The notes under the pieces are model-generated. The model had not been told where the DNA came from and made no database searches. It saw nothing but the letters and a program-made list of their open reading frames with translations. The position numbers and the translations under genes were made by a program. Positions 1 to 12,000 of a stretch of DNA of 64,000 nt are shown here, piece by piece. Where the stretch lies: positions 68,010,001 to 68,074,000 of the forward strand of contig CATIUR010000006.1 of NCBI GenBank assembly GCA_949592205.1, written 5' to 3'. The DNA is from Helichrysum umbraculigerum (taxonomy: Eukaryota > Streptophyta > Magnoliopsida > Asterales > Asteraceae). Within the stretch, counting starts at the first letter, position 1; each line of letters begins with the position of its first letter.

Positions 1-927
1 CAATTGGGAAATCTTCGTCGTCGTAGAGACTGAGAAAAGGGTAGATATTAACCATGAAAGGACAGTTGTTTTGGTCTAAAAATCTTGATATTTTGACCAT
101 TATATCTCTGATTTCTGGCCGAAAATTTCCAGCTGATGGTCCTTGTGAACCAGAGTCATAAACGTCTGCATTTTGAGGGATTGTGGCTTTGATTTTGTTG
201 CCTAGGCCAGCTTCATCTAGCGCTTTTTGTACATTTTTTAAGGCTGGGAAAATCGTTTTCTCGAATGCTCCTTTGTATGCTTTCAAGAATGGTTCGTTTC
301 CAACGGCTATATACCTGTATTATTTATCATACAACATTAAACATACTTCTATATATACGTAGACACATACATTCATACATTAAATCAGTAATGCTAAATG
401 TTCATGCCTAATATATAAATGTAAATACGCGTCTAATCTAAACAATGTTTGTCACATGTGTTCAACTTTTCTTTCATCTTTATCACCAATGACTTTTACA
501 TGTATACCAGTTAAACTGTTAATCACATTATATTCATTGATTTTAGATTCATGAAGCATTTTCAAATAAAAATGCACGTGTTGTCTTACTTGATATTTAC
601 ACCTCCATGATCACGCAAATGATCGCTAACATTATTTTTGATGTAATCCTGAACGGCATCATAATCTTTGCTAAACTTTTTAAGGTTAAGGTTAGGGATA
701 CCAAGCATGACTTCTATCCCCGTGCCAGCAAAGTGATTAACGGTCCAATGGTCCGAATCAAAAAGTTTTACCTTCTTAATCTTATTGTCTCTAAGCATCT
801 GAACGATATATTTAGGATCTAGAGGCGTTGATGCCTGAGTACCCCAATTCACGCCTAAACCATTGACATGCGTAGTGGCTAAAAACACACAATAGCACGC
901 CCATATCAAGACCATGGCTCGAGCCAT
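1..927 (-). CDS. Glucan endo-1,3-beta-glucosidase (GH17), 5' part, runs off window
   Basis: Secreted glycoside hydrolase family 17 enzyme that hydrolyses beta-1,3-glucan (callose or fungal wall glucan) in the apoplast. Two coding exons are visible: 590-927 and 1-314. The intron 315-589 has a GTAAG donor and an ACAG acceptor. The start at 927 is followed by a hydrophobic signal peptide of about 23 residues, then the family-typical mature start LGVNWGTQAS. Exon 2 opens with YIAVGNEPF; the Glu of NEP is the known GH17 proton donor. It continues to NIYPF, another conserved family block. The catalytic nucleophile and the C-terminus, including any X8/CBM43 domain or GPI signal, lie beyond position 1. 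A TATA box lies at 1087-1093. No break is seen in the visible part. The family is certain; the exact subclade is not. Confidence 0.93.
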
Positions 928-1086
928 GGTTCAAGAGAGTGCACCAATAGTTTTTGAGGTAATAAAGGTAAGGATTGGTGCACTAAATGATTTAGATTGG
1001 TTTGCAGCTTTAGGAAGTGCGAATTGTGGATGGTCACAAGTATTTCTTTGAGAATTTCTCAAATGAATGGTTTGTTTTTACTTACC

Positions 1087-1093
1087 TTTTATA
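1087..1093 (-). promoter_or_regulatory. TATA box of the GH17 gene
   Basis: TATAAAA is read on the minus strand about 160 bases upstream of the GH17 start codon. This would give a 5' UTR of roughly 130 nt. The rest of 928-1240 is AT-rich upstream sequence in which I see no other gene. Confidence 0.5.
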
Positions 1094-1248
1094 GATGTGC
1101 ACGGTAGTTATTCATGTTGTCTCCATTATAATACCACTAAAACCAACCAAGTTACATATTTATTGCCCAAAGTATTTAAAAAATAAGATACAAGTATTAT
1201 TATTATACTTCAATTCCACCACCCATGCATTATGAGCTTCAGAGTATT

Positions 1249-2031
1249 CAGTGGAGGATATTGGCATGTGCTGTATGTGCCAGCGCACAGGGCCACCTAA
1301 ATCTGAGGGCCTCCAAATTTTACGAGAGTTGCTATAACTAGTATAGGTTCAATTATATTTTGTGCGTTATTGATCAAGCAATTGTTTCTCCTAAAAAAGA
1401 TTCGAACAATACAAAGAGTATGACAAGACTTTTGGTTTCTTACTTACTTCTAACAAGTTGCACTCCACTGATCACAAGACTCTTAGTTCTTGTTGTAGTT
1501 ATTTTGAAAAGACATTCACGAAGAGTAGACATTCTGATATTGATGGAAGTGAACTCTATGTAGAGTTCAAATTGCTTAAAAATTTCTTTCCTTGTGTCAA
1601 TATAGGGCCTATTAAATTCTACATTATCTGAAATGGGTCCGATAATTGCATATAGAGTATCGTTAACTAATCCCAAAACTTTAGCAACCGCAAAAAGAAG
1701 TTTTTCAAAACTTGATTTGTTGAAGTCATATTTAAATTGCGTTCAACAATGTCACGAGAGAATCAATAAATAATCTACTCGAGAGTATTGATTATAAAGA
1801 TTTAATCAACAACATTGCTTCGAAGAATGCTCGAAGAATAGGTCTTTTTAATGAAGAAAGAAAATAAGAAGTTTTTCTAAATAGTTAAATAATGATTTCG
1901 TATTTTTGTATCTTCATATAATTCTCGTAGTAATAGGGCATTTTTCAATTGAAATTTTTTGTTTTTTTTTGTCTATTTGGGGCCTTTTTCCGATATCGCA
2001 CGGGGCCTCCCGAATTCATTTGCCGGTCCTG
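1249..2031 (+). mobile_element. hAT element with decayed transposase
   Basis: About 783 bp, bounded by an 8-bp direct repeat AGAGTATT at 1241-1248 and 2032-2039, the TSD length of hAT elements. The ends begin CAGTGGAGG and, on the other strand, CAGGACCGG, so the terminal inverted repeat is degenerate. The left subterminal part (CGCACAGGGCC then GGGCCTCCAAATTTT) matches the right subterminal part of the nearby element at 2581-2925, which puts both in one family. The interior holds a decayed transposase C-terminus. Confidence 0.7.
1515..1867 (+). pseudogene. hAT (ZMYM1/TTF-type) transposase C-terminal remnant
   Basis: Conceptual translation on the plus strand gives pieces of the hAT C-terminal dimerisation region typical of plant TTF/ZMYM1-like transposases. 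One stretch reads SDIDGSELYVEFKLLKNF. A later clean stretch at 1772-1867 reads LLESIDYKDLINNIASKN then ARRIGLFNEERK and a stop. Between them are in-frame stops and at least one frame change around 1650-1770. The zinc finger and DDE catalytic core are absent. It cannot be active; it is a fossil inside the element 1249-2031. Confidence 0.75.
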
Positions 2032-2039
2032 AGAGTATT

Positions 2040-2572
2040 CGATCTGTGCTTAACCCCTGCCCCTGGGTTAGTGCATTGGGTTATGATATATTTTGTAGTT
2101 TACCATTGTTAGATCACTATTTCATGACATCAACTCTGCATTTATCATATTTATAGTAGCTTTCTGTTTTGAGATATCATATCAACGATCACTTCTGTGA
2201 GACTATCAAGCATGTCGGGGCCAACCGGCCATGAGGTTGAAATCTAAGATAGATGACAGGCAGAGCATATAGATAGAGTTAAGTACTAAGACAACATCGA
2301 TAATTTTATCATGGGCAAACCCTAGAGCTGTTAATAAGACAAAATTTTATGCAAGAAGTTGTTCAGTGTTAAATGTCATTATCATTGCTTGTTTGACAGT
2401 TATTGTACCACAATTAATGCATGAAGGTGATTTTTATTTACAACCTTAAGGGCTATCATTAACAAAACCTATTAGTATATATATATTTGAAACGTCTGTA
2501 TGCACCTTTCGTAAATACTCCGTATAAAATATGGAACCAGACATAACGACAGACCGGCTTGTGTATTTATGA
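2040..2572. other. Spacer between two hAT elements
   Basis: AT-rich sequence with no reading frame, RNA gene or repeat structure that I can recognise. Confidence 0.5.
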
Positions 2573-2580
2573 TTTTGCAC

Positions 2581-2925
2581 CAGGCCCGTAGCTCGAAATT
2601 GGATGACCCAGTGCCACGACAAAAAGAGGCCATTTTAAATACATTTTTTTATATATACATGACATAAAAAGGCTTATCACTACTAAGATGATAGACTGAC
2701 TTCTTAGATTTGAAGCTCATATTTTAATTTTGGACCTTTTTATGTGATCAAACAAATTTAAAAAATACACTAGCTCATATGCCTAACTTTTTAGATTTGC
2801 CTTGTTATGAAATATGAACTTGAAAATGAACCTACACATATGAACTATACGCAAAATTTGGAGGCCCAATAGAAATGGGGGCCCTGTGCGGTCGCCCATA
2901 CAGCACTCCTTCATCTACGGGCCTG
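2581..2925. mobile_element. Non-autonomous hAT element (345 bp)
   Basis: Perfect 11-bp terminal inverted repeats, CAGGCCCGTAG at 2581 and CTACGGGCCTG ending at 2925, are flanked by a perfect 8-bp TSD TTTTGCAC (2573-2580 and 2926-2933). There is no coding capacity. The right subterminal region shares CACAGGGCC and GGGCCTCCAAATTTT with the left end of the hAT element 1249-2031, so that element or a relative is the likely source family, lying in the opposite orientation. Confidence 0.92.
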
Positions 2926-3199
2926 TTTTGCACGATACTATGAGTCTATGACCATATGCATGCACCATCAGTCCATCACCTTCTAAGGTTCCCTGCAACT
3001 GAATTTAAACTAAAACGCAAATACGTCCCACATCAATGATAGTTGAAAAAAGTTTAAATTAAAATTGTCAAACAATGACAGGAAAATGACTCATTAAAGT
3101 CTAACAATGCTTCACGTCTCTTTCATGTCCGGCATCTTTTGGCATACCTGTTTGACATGTTAATTATGATGTTATCAAAGTGAACTAACAAGTCTCCCA

Positions 3200-3212
3200 C
3201 TATATATATATA
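3200..3212 (+). promoter_or_regulatory. TATA box of the small secreted peptide gene
   Basis: CTATATATATATA lies about 90 bases upstream of the ATG at 3294, consistent with transcription starting near 3235. Confidence 0.5.
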
Positions 3213-3293
3213 CCCATATTATGTATCATGTACCTTCAGGATCATACAAAGTAACCACTACTTGTGTGTGAATCAGTAAAACATATCTCCAAA

Positions 3294-3521
3294 ATGGTTT
3301 CAGTTGTGAAGACAATGGGTGTATTTGGCATTATTATGTTGCTTTTTGTTGCAACAACGACGGCCGTACCTTGCTGTGATGGGGAGTACACTTCTTGCTG
3401 CAAAAAAGGCGATGATGTTAACATTACGACTTATGCTAATGTTACTACTTTTGCAAAGGTCACAGGTCGTAAGGGTGCTGCAGAGAAAAACGCAGTTCCT
3501 GTTGTTGAAATTGTTAATTAG
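3294..3521 (+). CDS. Small cysteine-rich secreted peptide, family not recognised
   Basis: Single-exon 75-aa protein. I chose the ATG at 3294, not the in-frame ATG at 3264, because it has a good context (AAAATGG) and puts a signal peptide at the very N-terminus. Residues 1-24 are hydrophobic (MGVFGIIMLLFVATTTA), so cleavage is likely before VPCC. The mature part of about 51 residues begins with a CC-x6-CC motif, followed by a lysine-rich patch, two N-glycosylation sequons (NIT and NVT) and an acidic and hydrophobic tail ending in VVEIVN. A TATA box at 3200-3212 and an AATAAA at 3645-3650 make a compact transcription unit. I do not recognise the family. Secretion is inferred from sequence; a signalling or antimicrobial role is speculation. 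Confidence 0.6.
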   Translation: MVSVVKTMGVFGIIMLLFVATTTAVPCCDGEYTSCCKKGDDVNITTYANVTTFAKVTGRKGAAEKNAVPVVEIVN

Positions 3522-3644
3522 TCCTCGTTTTCTGCCGAAATACTATGGACTATATCGTTTGTAAGGGTTGTTTTGTTCACGTTTTTCTTTTCTTTTACTT
3601 CTACTGTTGAAGGCATGTACATGTACGTATGTGTACGTCCCTAT

Positions 3645-3650
3645 AATAAA
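3645..3650 (+). terminator. Polyadenylation signal AATAAA
   Basis: The canonical hexamer lies 124 bases after the stop codon of the small secreted peptide gene. The rest of 3652-3894 is spacer with a short GCATGCAT repeat. Confidence 0.45.
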
Positions 3651-3978
3651 TTAAGGACCTGGTGTATGGAACTTTACGTATACAAAACATGTTCATGACT
3701 GCAATATTCATGCTCATTTCATCAAACTCGCATACACCCATATCGATTCATGACTACAAACCAAACATCACCTAACTAAAGAAAGCCTCAAATTAATTGA
3801 GAATTTTGATAATCATACATGATGATCAGCATGCATAAGACTTGCATGCATGCATGCATATTTGTCTATAGTAAGCATATGGGTTCTTTCTCAATAATTT
3901 TCTGGGAAATTAATCGAAATGCCACTTTTTCGGAACGTATTTTTCGTTTTGCCACTTTTTTAAAAAAATTGCGATTTA

Positions 3979-4005
3979 CCCCCCCCCCCCCCCCCCCCCC
4001 CCCCC
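3979..4005 (+). repeat. Poly-C tract, 27 bases
   Basis: An uninterrupted run of C lies in the left TIR of the MULE. The matching place in the right TIR has only six bases (CCGGGGGGTAAA near 5623-5634), so the tract grew in one arm after insertion, or is partly a sequencing or assembly artefact. Confidence 0.9.
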
Positions 4006-4626
4006 GGTCGCATCATGCGACCTGCGACCCGTTACCTGCGACCGAATGGGTTACCGAGTAAAAGACAAGCCCAAGTTCCTTACGACCCGTTCACCGGTCG
4101 CAGGTCGCGTGAGCTCGGCGACCTGCGACACGGCCGCAACTCATGTTCACTAGTCGTAACTCTTGTTCACTGGTCGTAATTCTTGGTCACTAGTCGTAAG
4201 TTACCAGTTTCAGATTTTTCAATTTCAGATTTTTCAGATAAGATTTTCTGACATTTTTCAAATTTTTTCAAGATAAGATTTTTCAAGATAAGTTTTTTCA
4301 GATTTTCTAGATAAGATTTTCTGACATTTTTAAGATTTTTTGTACTTTTTGGATAATGATCTGGATAACTTCCATTTTAACAATATCAGATTTTTGTAGT
4401 TTCAATACTTTTCATTTTAACATCCATCTCTGCAATCACTCTCAAATTCTCACACTCCTCTCATTATCCTTTTAACATATCATTCTTCAGGTACAAATTT
4501 TCACCCACTCAGGTAGTATTGCGTTTTTTGATGGACAAGTTTAAAGTTTTTATATGTTTTGGGGGTCGTTTTGAATATGTTAACAACATGCCAATGTATT
4601 TGCCAATAGAATGTAGTAGAGTGCCG

Positions 4627-5088
4627 TTAAAACTTCCAGCCGGTAATAACCTTAGACATTGCAAACGGCATTGTTGGATCAGAATTCGAGAAATGTGACA
4701 GATCTTTGCGGGTAACATACACCTCAATTTCTCTATGTATTTTGGCATAGTCAGTAAACTTCTTGAGTTGCTCGACATCATCTGTTATCAATTCTAAACC
4801 ATTATCTAGGTCTTTTTCATGCTCTTTAAAGTAAAAATACCACTTCGGTGGAGGCACGTAACCGAGCTCGTTCAAAGCCGTTTCCAAAAGTTTTGTTGAA
4901 AATTCATTGGCCTCAACGCAGTCAAGAAACGTCAATGAACCTTGAGTGTACATTCTGTAAGCGCCCTGAAAATGTCCGGCGTGACGGAAAGCAACACTAA
5001 ACATCCAGGGTACTTGTGCGTATATTTTCTCAGTTGATGGTTCTTCATTTGGAGATCGAAAATACCAAAAATGTTCATCCAAAACCAT
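4627..5088 (-). CDS. MULE-encoded PB1-like domain protein, 153 aa
   Basis: Intact ORF from ATG at 5088 to a stop at 4627. Residues about 25-125 fit the PB1-like domain known from the N-termini of plant MULE transposases: a beta-strand start (FSVAFRHAGHF), then an aromatic and acidic patch (LTFLDCVEANEFS), LNELGY, a YFKEHEKDLDNGLELI stretch and a final strand near EVYVTRKD. In complete MULEs this precedes the zinc-finger and DDE transposase domains; here it stands alone. A minus-strand TATAAATA at 5178-5185 lies about 90 bases upstream, so it could be transcribed. The function of a stand-alone domain is unknown. It may be a degenerate leftover or a kept regulator of transposition. Confidence 0.7.
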   Translation of the reverse strand: MVLDEHFWYFRSPNEEPSTEKIYAQVPWMFSVAFRHAGHFQGAYRMYTQGSLTFLDCVEANEFSTKLLETALNELGYVPPPKWYFYFKEHEKDLDNGLELITDDVEQLKKFTDYAKIHREIEVYVTRKDLSHFSNSDPTMPFAMSKVITGWKF

Positions 5089-5716
5089 TTTCAGAAAACT
5101 AATGACGAAGATATATGGAAAAGTTGAGAATGTGGTGAGAATGTGAAAGTGTTGATAATTCTATCTTACAGTTACACTATTTATAAATAAATAGAAAAGA
5201 AAATCAAGGAAAATCTTATCAAAAAAGATAAGATATCTTATCTCAAAAATAGAAAAAGTTATAAAAAATGTCAGAAAAATCTTATCTGAAAAATCTTGAA
5301 AATCTTATCTGAAAAATCTTATCTTGAAAATTTTGAAAATTGTATTTTACGACTAGTGAACAAGACTTACGACTAGTGACAAAGATTTACGACTAGTGAC
5401 CAAGAATTCCGACTAGTGACCAAGACTTACGGCTAGTGACCAAGACCCCTCGATGTCGTTCACAGACGGGTCGCAGGTCGCCGATCTCGGGTCGCAGGTC
5501 GCATGGTGCGACCTGCGATCGGTGAACGAGTCGTTACGCGGCTTGGGCTTGTCTTTTACTCGGTAACCCATTCGGTCGTGGGTCGCAGGTAACGGGTCGC
5601 AGGTCGCATGATGCGACCGGCGACCGGGGGGTAAATCCGCAATTTTTTTTAAAAAGTGGCAAAACGAAAAATACGTTCCGAAAAAGTGGCATTTTAATTA
5701 ATTTCCCTAATTTTCT

Positions 5717-6052
5717 AGCGTTTCTATCTTCCATTATTTTTTTTATTTTTTATTTTATCAATATCTTTCATCAAGTTACAAGCAATCTTTCAAGTTTACA
5801 AGTACTTTAGAAAGATGACCCAAATAAATGATGTCAGTTACATTAAAATGAGAACAGAGATCTATCATATAACTAATTTTACATTTATCAGACAACGAAA
5901 GATTCAAACACACATGCTTACTAGTTACTAGTACACAATTTCGTTATCGTATGAGGTTGATGATATAACTTATAGGAAAGCTAGAGAAATTACAGTAAAG
6001 GAAGTACTCATTACAACATTCACTATGAATTCCAATAGTGACCAGATCTTGG
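5717..6052 (-). other. PNG1 3' flank and probable 3' UTR
   Basis: AT-rich, no reading frame. Several AATAAA-like hexamers read on the minus strand at about 5735-5758, some 300 bases after the PNG1 stop codon, could serve as polyadenylation signals. Confidence 0.4.
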
Positions 6053-9000
6053 TTATGATTTTTGGTTCATGTTGCTGCTTGCATAAAAATCGATGCTACC
6101 TATTTGGAACCGTGAAGTCGCTTGTCCATCACGAACTGCTAAAAACCGAAATCTGCCAAATTTTGAATTGATAATTGAATATAAGTGGCACATCATATAA
6201 AAATACATAAATATTCTTCAAAAATGTTTTGTACAAAATACAGAAACAAACATTTATTTACTATAAAGGTCCAAAGGAAATACCTGAATACATTTGGGAA
6301 AAATCCCTGCAACTTGACCGTATATGCTTTTCGCTGGAAACGGTTTTCGAACATCTGAGAAGTTTGTTCATCCAAAACTCGCCAGCTGGAACCGTGATCA
6401 TCACTACCTTCAACCACCCTGCAAGAAATATTAATGCTCATTTTATTAAGTAGTAGTTGAAAAATAAGGGTGGTAGAACAAAATGATGAGAGTAAATGGT
6501 CCAAACTTGAATTGGACATTAGCCATTATTGAATTTTTAAATTTGATTTTTGCAATTCTTTAACATAATGAACTTCACACGTATTTTACATATTTGGTCC
6601 TGAACATGCATATTGATATGATCAAAGCGCAAGAATCTTGTAGTCCAAATTTTCTTCAATACATACCCGCACAAACACAACACATGTTGTGTGTATATTT
6701 TGCCCAGAATAGAAACCATAATCACCATAATCTTACGTAAACAAACATACCAGTCCTTTGGATCTCTTTCAGGTGCATCATTGGCTGACATTAGTTCATA
6801 TGAGCACAGTTCATTGACCTGGTCACCCATAGCTTTGTATATCAACCAACAACCTGCAATATCCAATCCTCCAATTACATGAGGCCTTTCCTTTCTATTT
6901 CCTTTATTAAATATTCAAAGAGATGAGCATACATCAATTTAGGTAACTTTCTACTGGGTACACCATTATCACATAATATACCTTTCGCCCCATTTGGTTC
7001 TTCCCATTTTGACAAACGGTTTCCGTCAAATGCTGACGTGGCCTGAAAATTGCCAAATTTAGATGAATAGAAATACATAAATTGACTGAATTATTTTAAG
7101 CTACTTACAATTCCAAAAGGGAGCTCCTCCCCACTGGCAAGAACTGAACCACAACATATTCTGTTTAGCTTTATTAGAGGCCAAGAAAGAGACGTTTTAC
7201 TTAAATCATCACAACTTTTTAAGTTATAGATCACATCATCCAGGGCATGAAACACAACAGGCAGTGCAAGGGAGGTCTTCACAGGATCGCTTGCTAGACA
7301 AATTTCAACTTTTCCATTTGCTTCTTGCTCACTTTTCAAAGAAAGGGCATCGAGCATTGGATTAAAAGACGGCAAGAGATCACAGACTAAACTAGAATCG
7401 ATAAGAACACGCCTTGTTTTGAAAGGTCCCTTTTTGAGATCTACCAGAACTGTTCTGATAAAATGAAGAGCTTCAAGAGCCTTTTGTTTGGAAGATAACT
7501 CTACCAACCGGGATATAAAAGGAAAGAACGCATTATATATTCTCGAAACGTGTTCATCTATACATTCACGAACTGGGCAAGAAGATGAACCTAATGATTC
7601 AGAACCCATTTCTGATCTTAATGTGCGCCATTCCTTGTCCCCGCTTAGCCTTCCTGGCAAGGATAAAGATTCATCATCTTGGGAATTCAGATTTTTATTA
7701 AGCTCTTCTACTTCATTACGATCACGTTCTTCAAGAGTAGAAATCACAGATGTCAAGTTCCTTCTACACTCTCTTGTTAGATTTGCTAGAGTGTTGGATA
7801 CAGCTGTCTCTGTAGTTATTTTTCGACCAGATAGAACCTTCAGAATGACATGGTCAATTATTCATTAAAACAGCAAAAAGCAGAACAGGCATACGCAGAA
7901 TTGAAGAAAAGATGTTACACGGCGATTATAGTGGTTACCTCATGCCACTTCCTGGTGTAACGTTTAGTGACATCATAAACGCCATCTTTTGCAAAAGCAA
8001 TAGTATAGTTCAATTTCTTGTTCCACCTGGAAGGACAAAAATTGCAATGCCAATGATAATATTCAGTTTTCACATAACAGCAACTGGATACTGATATGTC
8101 GAGGTAGCAAGATGACCCACTTGGGTAAAGGGTCAAAACAGGTTATGCTTGAGTTGACCCGTAAACACATGTTTGACGTTGACCAGTCCTTTAATATTTT
8201 TACAGATAAACAATTAGGGAGTTATGGCTACAAAGGCAATGCAATTAGAATCTAAATCTTTGGGGAAAAAAGCAATTAAGAGGATGTATGCATATGAAAG
8301 TAGACTTTTTACGAATTACAAGCCATTTGACCCGTTCCCTTTTCAGCGGAATTGTTCAGATGAACTAAATTGAAAGAGTAAATAGAGACCAAATCGACCC
8401 ATTCTTAAGCATATGCATTGAAATGGCTACCTCTACAATTTTTTTACAATACCAGCAATCTAATGGAGAGAGTACCCTTTTTCATATAGTAATGGGGTAT
8501 CATATATTCCTTCACAGGGATCAAGATGCATCCATCTACAGCAAAGGCACATGGCAACTTAGAGAAGATAACAATAATTTATCGATGTTAGCGGTATCGA
8601 ATTACCTTCCCAAGAACATTGAATAGCACTCTGTCCACAAGTGATCTGTGAAATCTAATATCTGACAAGGAAACAAGTACACAAGGAATAAAAGCTCTTA
8701 GTAGAAAGTTAGTGACACAATAGAATACCCCTTTTACCTATTCTTTATAAATATACTGCAAATCTTGGCTATATTCAGTCCTAGGGATACTGATGCAGTT
8801 AGCTACTTGCGCATATCGTCAACCAAATTTTGATTTTTCTGAAACTTTGTTATGTACAGATATAGATAGATGTAATATAAAGCGCACTTGAGATCCTAAT
8901 GAAAAAGATTATGATACTAAAGAAACAATAAAATCAAGCTTTCACCAACAAGCAAGAGACAACTCTAAATAAGATCAACCTATAACAATTCTATGGTCAA

Positions 9001-12000
9001 TATATAACCAACCTTAAAGTTCTTTACTACTTACATATAGGCCATCAGCTTCTTGATAACTATCTAATAATCCCTAAACTTATAGATGATTAGAATTTAC
9101 AATTTATCATCTTACCAAACGAGTTTCATAGCCGAAAGAGCGGCAATAGAGAGAAAAGCAGTTGGCCCACTCCCCACAACGCCCCTTCTTTGTTTCAAGA
9201 AGCTACGCCATAAAACAATGCTATGAGTTCAAAATATCAGATTTAATTGAAATCACAAATATAATTTGGGTACCTTCATAGGATCATTATACCGTGGGAA
9301 ACGGGTGACTCTTGAACATTCCTTGCAACTGGTCCAGTTAAGAAAGTAAGGAAAAAAGACAGTTAAACGAGAACTATAGGAATGAAGAGATTTAACTCGT
9401 ATTCTAATACAACACAATAATTAGACAAATCACTTATAAGATATTCAACAGCTAATCACGAGTCGTATGTTGTAATTAATATCTCAATCTAAAAAACAAA
9501 TCTTTTTGGCCCTTCTGTCAACCACATATATTTTTTTTTAGAGAACTCATATAATCATATGAATCAAACAGAAGTCTCTTTATTGAAAATGGTAAATTAT
9601 ACTCTAGGATACAGCCAAGCTAACTGATCGTAAGTATTAGGGATTAATATCAACATGACACACACACACACACAATAAAAAACACACACACAGAGAGAAC
9701 TATTGTCTTCTTACATAGTAACACAACTAATTGAGTTAGGGTACAGAGTAAAAAGAAAATTTTACTGTAGTCTAGAAATGCAGAACATGGATGCAAAAAA
9801 GTAACTCGTAAAAGACAGATCATGTATCTTCTCTCCATACCGATAAAGTTCAACACGAGATGCACCATAAGCGGTCTCTGACGAATTTGCCACACCCATT
9901 CCTTGATTGACAGTTTCATTGCCACAACCTTCACAAGGAGGTGAATTCACCCACCTAAAATTGTTAAATCAAAATATTACCAAAAGGAATAATAACATAA
10001 CTCCACATTGCAAAAGAAAAACTTATTATCGTTCATAGTGAGCATGGTAGGACTCCTTGAACAACTAAAAGCACAATAATACTTATGCTTAAGAATATAC
10101 AGAACATACTTAAATGTCTGTTTGAACCAGAAAAGAAGTTGCAGCAGGAATGCATGATCACGCTCACTTTTGGATGGATATAGGTTCCCCGCCTGAATAG
10201 AAAATTCATATATGTAAGCAATACACTTAATCAATTACGATAAAAGGATAAAAAAACAAAAATAGTAACAACAGAAACATTGTTGCTGCAATATTAAATA
10301 CAGTTAGTTTTTCAAAATCAGATGCCACGATGAAATAAATCAATGCTGATAACTTGATATAACATTTTTGACTCTACATTAAATGGGAAACTAACTCCTT
10401 AGAAAGAAACGCAAATCAATAGTACCAAGTAAAAGAAATGCAATCACATTTGGCAGTTATTTCATTTCACAGTGAGAATACAGAAACTTGAACCTTAGCT
10501 AAAGCAACTAATGCTTTCTCCTCAAGCTTCTCAACAGGCACTGTTTTCCTTGCCGCTTCTTGTCGATGTGGATCTTCATACTAAATGGACATAAAGTCAG
10601 ATACACAATTAGTAGTAGTTGATTATTACTACGTCATTTGTCACTATGCACAAGGCCAGAGATAGATGAATTTACCAGAAGAACTTTATCAATATAAGGC
10701 CGAATCATCTGTTCAAATTCCCCATTGTCTCCACTAACTGAAAACTGCTGAAACATAAGTGCTTCTTCTTCTGCCTGACATCATAAGCACAACTGTCATT
10801 AGATCAAATACATACATATCGGGGGCGAATCCACAGGAAGCATGAATTTCAAGGGAAATAAAGATAATATTATTGACTTAAAATATATTGGATAATATTT
10901 GTTATATTCACTGATGAATATCAATAAGAAAAAAAGTCCACTCTTTGTTTTGATATCCAATGGAAATATATTCACCAGACAATATAATTGACAAAACCAC
11001 TATATATTATCCAACAAATATTAAGCGCGTCCTTGCTTCCCTCAAAAAAACCGCTTCCATCTAGGTCAACCCACTGTATATACTAGCCACATTGGCAACT
11101 TTCATAAATCAGTAAAATGCGTTGTCCTTTCATCCATTTCGATAATTATACTTCTTTTCAGCCTGTTTTGGTGATTAGAACCGATCATTTTAGTATAACT
11201 AGCAATGTACATGCGCGATGTGGCAGGAGGATGGTGGTAAAATGTGGCTGTAGTGATGATAATGTGCAAGAGTGATAAGAGGATATGGGTGTTTGTGTTT
11301 GCTTTAAAAATGCCTAAAAAAATATGCTTTTTGTAGATTATTTGTTTATACAGTGAGAGTAAGAATAACAAATAAGGTGTTTGGGCTTAAGAATTTGACC
11401 ATCTTTTTTAAAAAGGTCACTTACAATGGGCATTTACAAAACTTATGGTAGTCAAAACTCACTAATAGTACAATTACCAAATTGGACTAAAACTGAATCC
11501 CAATTTATAACATTTACATCTCACACTAATAACTGTAGGTTAGGTGTAAAGAATTCATAATTCAAAAAAAAAAAAAAAAAACAGTACCTGCAACATTCTA
11601 GCTAATTCTTCATCAGATTTGAGAATCTCGGACTCCATTGATTTAGGGATTTCATCATCGATTGAAACCAATCGAAGCTTATCAGAAATTGTAATGAGAT
11701 CAGAGTCATCGGAAACAACTCGATGATCGTCGTCACATCCGAATATCTTCAATCATAATTAATGATTCAAATTCAAAATGAAATAATGATCAATAGAAAG
11801 TTATTATTACATTTGAAATTAGTGAATAAAGAGAAAGTAGTTGACCTTTTGTTGATGAGGGGGAAGTGCAGTAAGAGAAAATAACTGGAATTTGAAGACA
11901 TCAAAACCATCTTCAGTATCGTAATCAACTTCAAAGTCTGAATCTTTGTGATTCACGATGAACTTGCGACCCACCATGACTATTCTTTCTTTAGGGACGA

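Larger units (their letters stand above)
3904..5707 (-). mobile_element. Mutator-like element (MULE) with long TIRs
   Basis: A 1804-bp element bounded by a perfect 9-bp TSD TAATTTTCT (3895-3903 and 5708-5716), the Mutator hallmark. The TIRs are long, roughly 3904-4340 against 5270-5707. They start GGGAAATTAAT and include a block around GCCACTTTTTCGGAACGTA, then a CpG-rich array of GGTCGCA-type motifs, then a run of repeated GACTAGTG-type units, then T-rich AAGATTTTCTGACATTTTT repeats. The only coding capacity is the minus-strand PB1-like ORF at 4627-5088. The transposase core (MULE DDE domain and SWIM zinc finger) is absent, so it would need a helper in trans. Confidence 0.93.
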
